This document shows positions 17,209 to 23,319 of a DNA stretch of 23,319 nt, piece by piece (the stretch's first letter is position 1; the number at the start of each line of letters is the position of its first letter). A program made the position numbers and the translations under genes. Source of the DNA: Actinomycetes bacterium (GTDB taxonomy: Bacteria > Actinomycetota > Acidimicrobiia > Acidimicrobiales > Bog-793); assembly GCA_021785095.1 (NCBI GenBank), contig JAJYGM010000259.1, forward strand, positions 4,252-27,570. The letters run 5' to 3'. The notes below the pieces were generated by a model. It made no database searches. It worked only from the letters and a program-made list of their open reading frames with translations, and was not told the origin of the DNA.

Positions 17209-18381
17209 ATGGCTCCCCAGCGCGAGTGGTTCCAGACCGACTACTACAAGGTGCTCGGCGTCTCCCCCGAGGCGACCGAGAAGGAGATCACGCGCGCCTA
17301 CCGCAAGCTCGCCAAGCAGTACCACCCGGATCCGAACCCGGGGGCCGAGGACAAGTTCAAGGAGATCTCCGCCGCCTATGACGTGCTCGGCGACTCGGAG
17401 CGGCGCAAGGAGTACGACGAGGTGCGCCGGCTCGGGCCGCTCGCCGGGGGATTCGGCACGGGTGGCTTCGGCAACGCCGGATCGGGCGGTAACGGCTCGT
17501 TCAACTTCCGCCTCGACGACCTCGGCGATTTGTTCGGCGGGATCTTCAACCGCGGCGGCCGCGGCACCCGGGGTGCAGGCGGCGGCTCGCCGGCCGGCAA
17601 CCCCTTCGGCGGCCCGCGGCGCGGTCAGGACGTCGAGGCCGAGCTTCACCTGTCCTTCGACGATGCCGTCGAGGGCGTGGTGACGTCTGTCAACGTCGTG
17701 ACCGGGGCGATCTGTCATACCTGTGCAGGCTCGGGCTCACGCCCGGGATCGCTGCCCGTCACGTGCCCCCGCTGCAACGGGAGCGGCGTCCTCAACGACA
17801 ACCAGGGCCTCTTCTCTCTCGCCCAGCCGTGCCCGGAATGCCACGGGCGAGGCATGAAGGTCGTCGACCCGTGCCCGACATGCGGCGGTAGCGGCGCCGA
17901 GCGCCAGCAGCGGCAGGTCAAGGTCAGGATCCCTGCGGGCGTCGACGACGGCCAACGCATCCGGGTGAAGGGCCGCGGCGAGCCCGGAGCGAACGGCGGT
18001 CCAGCGGGTGACCTGTACGTCGTCGTCCACGTCGGCAAGCACGCGCTCTTCGGGCGCTCCGGTCGGAACCTCACGCTTCGAGTGCCTGTGAGCATCTCCG
18101 AAGCGGCCCTCGGTGCCGACATCACGGTGCCGTCGCTGGGCGAGCCGGTGACGCTCCGGATCCCGGCCGGGACAACGCCGGGGAAGACGTTTCGTGTGAA
18201 GGGGCGCGGGCTGAAGCAGTCGCACGGCGACGGCTACGGCGACCTGCTCGTCACCGTCGACATCGACGTCCCGAAGTCGCTCAGCGACGAGCAGCGGGCC
18301 GCGCTCGAGGAGTTCGCCGCCGCATCGGCGGACCGCTCACCCCGTGAGCAGGTCAATCAGTACCTGGGGGCTCAGTCGTGA
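17209..18381 (+). CDS. dnaJ: co-chaperone DnaJ (Hsp40)
   Basis: DnaJ delivers substrates to DnaK and stimulates its ATPase. The 390-residue product is a type I Hsp40. The J domain carries the essential HPD at 39-41 (KQYHPDPNPG), followed by a long Gly/Phe-rich region (about 80-140). Four CxxCxGxG zinc motifs follow (CHTCAGSG, CPRCNGSG, CPECHGRG, CPTCGGSG, about 169-229), then the two substrate-binding beta domains ending near SLSDEQRAALEEF. The N-terminus MAPQREWFQTDYYKVLGV is the longer 'DnaJ1' form typical of actinobacterial dnaK operons. The ATG is 4 nt after the grpE stop. Its own stop overlaps the hspR GTG. Confidence 0.98.
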   Translation: MAPQREWFQTDYYKVLGVSPEATEKEITRAYRKLAKQYHPDPNPGAEDKFKEISAAYDVLGDSERRKEYDEVRRLGPLAGGFGTGGFGNAGSGGNGSFNFRLDDLGDLFGGIFNRGGRGTRGAGGGSPAGNPFGGPRRGQDVEAELHLSFDDAVEGVVTSVNVVTGAICHTCAGSGSRPGSLPVTCPRCNGSGVLNDNQGLFSLAQPCPECHGRGMKVVDPCPTCGGSGAERQQRQVKVRIPAGVDDGQRIRVKGRGEPGANGGPAGDLYVVVHVGKHALFGRSGRNLTLRVPVSISEAALGADITVPSLGEPVTLRIPAGTTPGKTFRVKGRGLKQSHGDGYGDLLVTVDIDVPKSLSDEQRAALEEFAAASADRSPREQVNQYLGAQS

Positions 18382-18788
18382 GCCGGCGGGCCGACCGGAC
18401 GCAGTCCGGCGGGCCGCGCCAGCGCGCCGTCTACGTCATCAGCGTCGCCGCCGAGCTCGCAGGGGTGCACCCCCAGACGCTCCGGATCTACGAGCGCCGC
18501 GGCCTGCTCGACCCGGCCCGCACAGGGTCGGGGAACCGGCGCTACAGCGACGAGGACATCGAGCAGTTGCGCCGCATCCAGGATCTCACCAACGCCGGCG
18601 TCAACCTCGAAGGCGTCCGCAGGATCCTCGCTCTCGTCGAGGAGAACAGCCGCTTGCGCGACGATCTCGAGCGGACCCGCGAGGAGGCCCGCGAGGCGAT
18701 CGCCCGCACGCACAAGCACTATCGCCGGGACCTCGTCCCGGTGTCGAAGTCACAACTGCCCGCCAGGTGGCGGCAGGGAGCTCGCTGA
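18378..18788 (+). CDS. hspR: heat-shock repressor HspR (MerR family)
   Basis: HspR represses the dnaK operon by binding HAIR sites, with DnaK acting as co-repressor in Streptomyces. The 136-residue protein has a basic N-terminus, then the MerR-type winged helix ([20 protein letters not shown], then [20 protein letters not shown], residues about 18-57) with the HspR hallmark [15 protein letters not shown] coiled-coil helix ([21 protein letters not shown]) and a short basic tail follow. The GTG overlaps the dnaJ stop (GTGA), so it is co-translated with its target operon and forms a feedback loop. The likely operator is the dyad at 14606-14626. Confidence 0.96.
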   Translation: MSRRADRTQSGGPRQRAVYVISVAAELAGVHPQTLRIYERRGLLDPARTGSGNRRYSDEDIEQLRRIQDLTNAGVNLEGVRRILALVEENSRLRDDLERTREEAREAIARTHKHYRRDLVPVSKSQLPARWRQGAR

Positions 18789-18801
18789 CAAGACACGACC
18801 C

Positions 18802-21291
18802 ATGCCACTCGAACCGAACCGCTGGACCCAGAAGACCCAAGAAGCCACACGCGAGGCGGTCGCGCTCGCCCGGAAGTTCCATCACGTCGAGGTGGAGCCG
18901 GAGCACCTCCTCCTCTCTGCGCTCGGGCAGGAGGGCGGCGTCGCGATCCCGCTCCTCGATCAGCTGAAGGTCTCGCCGCTCACGATCCGCAACAGGCTCG
19001 ACGAGCGCCTCGGCAAGCTCCCGAAGGTCTACGGCGGCGAGGAGCCGTCGCTCTCGCTCGAGCTGACGCACGCCTTCGAGCGGGCCCAGGAAGCCCAGAA
19101 GGAGATGGGCGACGAGTACCTCTCGATCGAGCACCTCATGCTCGCCCTCGCCGACCGCCTCGGGGTGTCGCGCGACGACCTCCTGCGCGCGCTCCGCGAG
19201 ATCCGCGGGAGCCACCGCATCACGAGCCAGAACCCCGAGGAGCAGTACCGCGCGCTCGAGCGCTACGGCCGCGACCTCACCGAGCTCGCCCGGCAGCGCA
19301 AGCTCGACCCGGTCATCGGCCGGGACGAGGAGATCCGCCGCGTCATCCAGGTCCTCTCCCGCCGCACGAAGAACAACCCGGTCCTGATCGGCGAGCCCGG
19401 AGTGGGCAAGACCGCCATCGTCGAGGGGCTGGCGAACCGCATCGTCGAAGGCGACGTGCCGGAAGGCTTGAAGAACAAGCGGGTCGTGGCGCTCGACCTC
19501 GGCTCGATGGTCGCCGGCGCCAAGTACCGCGGCGAGTTCGAGGAGCGGCTGAAGGCGGTCCTGAAGGAGATCACCGATGCCGAGGGCGAGGTGATCACCT
19601 TCATCGACGAGCTCCACACGATCGTCGGCGCCGGCGCCGCCGAGGGAGCGATGGACGCCGGCAACATGATCAAGCCGATGCTGGCGCGAGGCGAGCTCCG
19701 CCTCATCGGTGCCACGACGCTCGACGAGTACCGCAAGCACATCGAGAAGGACGCCGCCCTCGAGCGCCGCTTCCAGCCGGTCCTCGTCAACCCGCCGTCG
19801 GTGGCCGACACCATCGCCATCCTCCGCGGGCTGAAGGAGCGCTACGAGGTGCACCACGGCGTCCGCATCCAGGACGCCGCGCTCGTGGCCGCGGCCGTCC
19901 TCTCGGATCGCTACGTCACAGGTCGCTTCCTCCCCGACAAGGCGATCGACCTCATCGACGAGGCGGCGAGCCGCCTGCGCATCGAGATCGACTCCATGCC
20001 GACCGAGCTCGACGTCGTGCACCGGCGCATCCGCCAGCTCGAGATCGAGCAGGTCGCGCTCGCGAAGGAGACCGACCCGGCGTCCCTCGAGCGCCTCGAG
20101 CGGTTGAAGGCGGAGCTGGCCGACCTCCAGGAGCAGCAGACCGCGATGACGGCGCACTGGCAGGCCGAGAAGGACGCCATCGGGGCCATACGTTCCGCCA
20201 AGAGCGAGCTCGAGACGGCGAGGAGCGAATCCGAGCTCCTCGAGCGCCAGGGCGACCTCACCCGCTCGGCGGAGATCCGCTACGGCCGGATCCCCGAGAT
20301 CGAGAAGGAGATCGACACGGCGACCGCACGGCTCGCCGAGCTCCAGTCCGAGCAGCAGATGCTGAAGGAAGAGGTGGACGACGAGGACGTCGCCGAAGTC
20401 GTGAGCCGCTGGACCGGGATCCCGGTCTCCCGGCTCGTCGAGGGCGAGGTCGCGAAGCTCGTGCACCTCGAGGACCTCCTGCACCTCCGCGTCGTCGGTC
20501 AGGACGAGGCAGTGACGGCGGTGGCGAACGCCATCCGGCGCAGCCGCGCCGGGCTGTCGGACCCGCACCGACCGATCGGCAGCTTCCTCTTCCTCGGTCC
20601 CACCGGCGTCGGCAAGACCGAGCTCGCCCGCTCGATCGCAGAGATCCTCTTCGACGACGAGCGCGCCATGGTCCGCATCGACATGGGCGAGTACCAGGAG
20701 CGCCACAACGTCTCGCGCCTCGTCGGCGCCCCGCCGGGCTACATCGGGTACGAGGAAGGCGGGCAGCTGACCGAAGCCGTCCGCCGGCGCCCGTACTCGG
20801 TCGTGCTGCTCGACGAGATCGAGAAGGCGCACGCTGACGTGTTCAACGTGCTGCTGCAGGTGCTCGACGACGGCAGGCTGACGGACGGCCAGGGGCGGAC
20901 GGTCGACTTCACCAACGTCATCCTGATCATGACGTCGAACCTGCCGGTCGACCCGCGGGACTTCTTCAAACCGGAGTTCGTCAACCGGATCGACGAGATC
21001 GTGCGGTTTCGCCCGCTCGATCGAAGCGACCTGTCCCGCATCGTCGACATCCAACTGGACAGCCTCTCGCGCCGGCTCGAGGAGCGCCGGCTCACGCTGC
21101 AGGTCTCCGGGGAGGCGAAGGAGTGGCTCGCCGACCACGGCTATGACCCCGCCTACGGCGCACGCCCCCTCCGCCGGACGATCCAACGAGAGCTCGGCGA
21201 CCGGCTGGCCGTCGCCCTCCTCGAGGGGCAGTACAGCGAAGGTGACGACGTCGCGGTCGACGTCAAGGACGGGGATCTGTCGATCACCTGA
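18802..21291 (+). CDS. clpB: disaggregase ClpB
   Basis: ClpB is the hexameric AAA+ chaperone that, with DnaK, pulls proteins out of aggregates. The 829-residue product has the N-terminal Clp repeat domain (1-145) and NBD1 with Walker A GEPGVGKT (197-204) and [10 protein letters not shown] (from 264). The coiled-coil M domain that marks ClpB follows (about 400-525), then NBD2 with GPTGVGKT (599-606), [11 protein letters not shown] and the C-terminal D2 small domain ([13 protein letters not shown]). It lacks the ClpP-binding loop of ClpA/ClpC, as expected. One oddity is the segment between MTSNL and FKPEF in NBD2, which is only about 7 residues and shorter than I recall for M. tuberculosis and E. 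coli ClpB. It starts 13 nt after hspR, without an obvious ribosome-binding site, so it is probably part of the dnaK operon. Confidence 0.97.
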   Translation: MPLEPNRWTQKTQEATREAVALARKFHHVEVEPEHLLLSALGQEGGVAIPLLDQLKVSPLTIRNRLDERLGKLPKVYGGEEPSLSLELTHAFERAQEAQKEMGDEYLSIEHLMLALADRLGVSRDDLLRALREIRGSHRITSQNPEEQYRALERYGRDLTELARQRKLDPVIGRDEEIRRVIQVLSRRTKNNPVLIGEPGVGKTAIVEGLANRIVEGDVPEGLKNKRVVALDLGSMVAGAKYRGEFEERLKAVLKEITDAEGEVITFIDELHTIVGAGAAEGAMDAGNMIKPMLARGELRLIGATTLDEYRKHIEKDAALERRFQPVLVNPPSVADTIAILRGLKERYEVHHGVRIQDAALVAAAVLSDRYVTGRFLPDKAIDLIDEAASRLRIEIDSMPTELDVVHRRIRQLEIEQVALAKETDPASLERLERLKAELADLQEQQTAMTAHWQAEKDAIGAIRSAKSELETARSESELLERQGDLTRSAEIRYGRIPEIEKEIDTATARLAELQSEQQMLKEEVDDEDVAEVVSRWTGIPVSRLVEGEVAKLVHLEDLLHLRVVGQDEAVTAVANAIRRSRAGLSDPHRPIGSFLFLGPTGVGKTELARSIAEILFDDERAMVRIDMGEYQERHNVSRLVGAPPGYIGYEEGGQLTEAVRRRPYSVVLLDEIEKAHADVFNVLLQVLDDGRLTDGQGRTVDFTNVILIMTSNLPVDPRDFFKPEFVNRIDEIVRFRPLDRSDLSRIVDIQLDSLSRRLEERRLTLQVSGEAKEWLADHGYDPAYGARPLRRTIQRELGDRLAVALLEGQYSEGDDVAVDVKDGDLSIT

Positions 21292-21339
21292 CGACCCCGA
21301 GTGAGATCGCCCCGGCACCGTCTTCGCAGAGCCGGTGGG

Positions 21340-21345
21340 TAGATT
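21340..21345 (+). promoter_or_regulatory. possible -10 element of zwf
   Basis: TAGATT fits TAnnnT and lies 7 nt before the GTG at 21353, which has no good Shine-Dalgarno sequence. This favours 21353 over the upstream GTG at 21335 and suggests that zwf has its own leaderless promoter. Confidence 0.5.
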
Positions 21346-21352
21346 CGACGAG

Positions 21353-22876
21353 GTGGCCGCCCCGAACCCGCTGCGAGATCCGCGCGACCGTCGTCTCCCT
21401 CGGGTCCCGGACCCCTGCGCGCTGGTGGTGTTCGGCGTCACCGGCGACCTCGCCCGCAAGAAGCTGATCCCGGCCGTCTACGACCTCGGCAACCGCGGCC
21501 TCCTCCCGCCCGGTTTCGTCCTCCTCGGCTTCGCCCGCCGCGACTGGGGGGACGGCGACTTCGAACAGCTCGCCAGGAAGGCGGCGGAGCAGCACGCCCG
21601 CACCGAGTTCCGCGAGGACGTCTGGCGCCGGATCGCTGACAGCGTGAAGTTCGTGCCCGGGAGCTTCGATGACGACAACGCCTTCGATCAGCTCTACCAG
21701 ACGCTCGTCGACCTGGAGGACAGCCACGGGATCGCCGGCAACGCCGCCTTCTACCTCTCGATCCCGCCTGCCGCCTTCCCGCTCGTGCTGAAACAGCTCG
21801 CGCGCACGAGGATGGCCGACAGCGACGAGCGCGCCGGCTGGCGGAGGGTGGTCGTCGAGAAGCCGTTCGGCCACGACCTCCCGAGCTCGAAGGAGCTGAA
21901 CAGTCTCGTCGACTCGGTCTTCACCGCACATGACGTCTTCCGGATCGACCACTATCTCGGCAAGGAGACGGTGCAGAACCTGCTGGCTCTGCGTTTTGCC
22001 AACACCTTGTTCGAGCCGGTCTGGAACTCCAACTTCGTCGACTCGGTTCAGATCACGATGGCGGAGGACGTGGGGATCGAGGGGCGGGCCGGTTTCTACG
22101 ACGCCGCCGGCGCGGCGCGTGACGTCCTTCAGAACCACCTGCTCCAGCTCCTCGCCCTCACCGCCATGGAGGAGCCGGTTTCATTCGACGCCGACTCGCT
22201 CCGCGCCGAGAAGCACAAGATCCTGAACGCCATCTCCCTCCCCTCGGACCTCGGCGCACATACGGTGCGCGGCCAGTACCAGCAGGGCTGGCTCGGTGGC
22301 CAACGGGTGAAGGGGTACCTCGCCGAGGAAGGCGTGCCAGAGGGATCGACGACCGAGACGTACGCAGCCGTCCGGCTCGGCATCGAGACCCGACGCTGGG
22401 CCGGCGTGCCGTTCTACCTGCGAACGGGCAAGCGGCTCCCCCGTCGGGTGACTGAGATCGCCGTCGTGTTCAAGCGCGCACCGCACCTTCCCTTCACGAA
22501 GACCGACACCGTCGAGCTCGGGAACAACCAGCTCGTCGTCCGGGTGCAGCCGGACGAGGGGATCACGTTGCGGTTCGGCTCGAAGGCGCCGGGCTCGGCG
22601 ATGGAGATCCGGGAGGTGTCGATGGACTTCCTGTACGGCACGGCCTTCACCGAGTCGAGCCCCGAGGCCTACGAACGGCTGCTGCTCGACGTGCTTCTCG
22701 GCGACAAGACGCTCTTCCCGGACCACGTAGAGGTGGAGGCCTCCTGGAGCGTGATCGACCCGCTCGAGCAATTCTGGCAGGGCACGACGCCCGAACCGTA
22801 CCGATCGGGTGAGTGGGGGCCGCAGGGCGCCGACGCCATGCTCGCCCACGACGGCCGGACCTGGCGGCGGCCATGA
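21353..22876 (+). CDS. zwf: glucose-6-phosphate 1-dehydrogenase
   Basis: Zwf oxidises glucose 6-phosphate to 6-phosphogluconolactone, the NADPH-yielding entry to the oxidative pentose phosphate pathway. The product is about 507 residues. It has the coenzyme motif FGVTGDLARKKLIPAVYDL (from 27), the VVVEKPFGHDL segment, and the active-site signature RIDHYLGKE with the catalytic His about residue 200. FEPVWN, ITMAEDVGIEGRAGFYD, the C-terminal PFYLRTGKRL and a YERLLLD...LF segment follow, all family-typical. The start is uncertain: GTG 21335 would add six residues, but the promoter geometry favours 21353. Its stop overlaps the opcA start (ATGA). It lies 61 bp after clpB. Confidence 0.97.
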   Translation: MAAPNPLRDPRDRRLPRVPDPCALVVFGVTGDLARKKLIPAVYDLGNRGLLPPGFVLLGFARRDWGDGDFEQLARKAAEQHARTEFREDVWRRIADSVKFVPGSFDDDNAFDQLYQTLVDLEDSHGIAGNAAFYLSIPPAAFPLVLKQLARTRMADSDERAGWRRVVVEKPFGHDLPSSKELNSLVDSVFTAHDVFRIDHYLGKETVQNLLALRFANTLFEPVWNSNFVDSVQITMAEDVGIEGRAGFYDAAGAARDVLQNHLLQLLALTAMEEPVSFDADSLRAEKHKILNAISLPSDLGAHTVRGQYQQGWLGGQRVKGYLAEEGVPEGSTTETYAAVRLGIETRRWAGVPFYLRTGKRLPRRVTEIAVVFKRAPHLPFTKTDTVELGNNQLVVRVQPDEGITLRFGSKAPGSAMEIREVSMDFLYGTAFTESSPEAYERLLLDVLLGDKTLFPDHVEVEASWSVIDPLEQFWQGTTPEPYRSGEWGPQGADAMLAHDGRTWRRP

Positions 22877-23319
22877 CGACCACGCTGTGGGACACGAACG
22901 GCGGCGACGTGGTGAGAGCACTCGCCGCAGAACGCCGTGCCGGCGCGATGGTCGCGTCAGGCCTTGCCGTCACCCTCGTCGTGACCGTCGACGAGAAGGA
23001 TGTCGCCGTCGCCGAGGAAGCGGCCACGATCGCCGCCCAGGCTCACCCGTGCAGGCTGGTCGTCGTGATCCGGCGGCAGCTCGACACCACGGATCGGCTC
23101 GACGCGGAGGTTCAGGTCGGCGGGCGGCTCGGCCCGATCGAGGCGGTCGTGATGCGCATGTACGGCAGGCTCACGCTCCATCCCGAGTCGGTCGTGCTTC
23201 CCCTCCTCGCGCCGGACTGCCCGGTCCTCACGTGGTGGCATGGTCCGCCGCCCGACGAGATCGCCGTCGACCCGCTCGGCGTCCTCGCCGACCGGCGCGT
23301 GACGGACTGCGCGCTCGCT
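22873..23319 (+). CDS. opcA: glucose-6-phosphate dehydrogenase assembly protein OpcA (partial)
   Basis: OpcA is the allosteric and assembly partner of G6PDH known from cyanobacteria and actinobacteria. 149 residues are visible before the window ends. Family features include the opening TTTLWDTNGGDVVRALAAER, VTLVVTVDEKD, AQAHPCRLVVVI, the MRMYGRLTLHPESVVLPLLAPDCPVLTWW stretch, and DPLGVLADRRVTDCA, which matches the usual 'PLGxLAxRRITD' segment. The ATG overlaps the zwf stop by four bases, so the two are translationally coupled, as is common in actinobacterial zwf-opcA operons. The C-terminal domain is outside the window. Confidence 0.93.
   Translation, partial: MTTTLWDTNGGDVVRALAAERRAGAMVASGLAVTLVVTVDEKDVAVAEEAATIAAQAHPCRLVVVIRRQLDTTDRLDAEVQVGGRLGPIEAVVMRMYGRLTLHPESVVLPLLAPDCPVLTWWHGPPPDEIAVDPLGVLADRRVTDCALA

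Noticed and set aside
21312..21335. Terminator hairpin between clpB and zwf
   Set aside because: The CCGGC/GCCGG stem has only 5 bp around a long loop and no T-run; it is too weak to call.
18601..21459. 952-residue minus-strand frame opposite clpB
   Set aside because: It is an antisense shadow of clpB, whose domains and motifs are complete on the plus strand.

Overview
The window is high-GC chromosomal DNA from an actinobacterium. The markers are a dnaK-grpE-dnaJ-hspR operon, the zwf-opcA pair, a dCTP deaminase of the Mycobacterium (bifunctional) type, a membrane-anchored Fe-S reductase resembling mycobacterial Rv0338c, GlnR-like operators and frequent GTG starts, several apparently leaderless. 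A deep-branching lineage such as Acidimicrobiia would fit, but that placement is an inference from remembered sequence resemblance. No rRNA, tRNA, CRISPR array, transposase or prophage gene was seen.

Layout. 1-2935: the 5' end of an ABC exporter gene (minus strand) diverges from lon (plus strand). 2936-4299: an accessory patch holding one AbiEi-like/DUF559 nuclease gene. Two copies of a 44-bp hairpin-forming palindrome lie on either side of it in opposite orientation, with a short duplication and an 18-bp tandem repeat next to them. 4300-6806: ahcY and a MerR regulator are translationally coupled on the minus strand and diverge from dcd across a MerR-type operator. The last codons of ahcY carry an apparent one-base deletion that removes its stop. 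6894-9182: a large Fe-S/heterodisulfide-reductase-like membrane protein. 9228-12785: a minus-strand series, amt, gpmA, glnB and a lone cyclic-nucleotide-binding protein, with GlnR-like sites upstream of amt and, more weakly, glnB. 13159-14534: a small membrane protein diverges from an ACT-domain protein. 14674-21291: the heat-shock operon dnaK-grpE-dnaJ-hspR-clpB, preceded by a HAIR-like dyad. 21353-23319: zwf and opcA (cut by the window end), the entry to the oxidative pentose phosphate pathway.

How the genes work together. Lon, DnaK/GrpE/DnaJ and ClpB form a protein quality-control set, with HspR the likely feedback repressor. Amt and GlnB form an ammonium uptake and nitrogen-sensing pair. 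AhcY clears S-adenosylhomocysteine, and the coupled MerR probably controls it. Zwf/OpcA make NADPH, and GpmA serves glycolysis.

The most unusual points are the palindrome-bounded nuclease gene beside the damaged ahcY end, the MerR-type operator, the four-box GlnR-like array before amt, and the repeated TAnnnT motif 6-8 nt before start codons. All calls come from reading the sequence. No database search, folding program or alignment was run.
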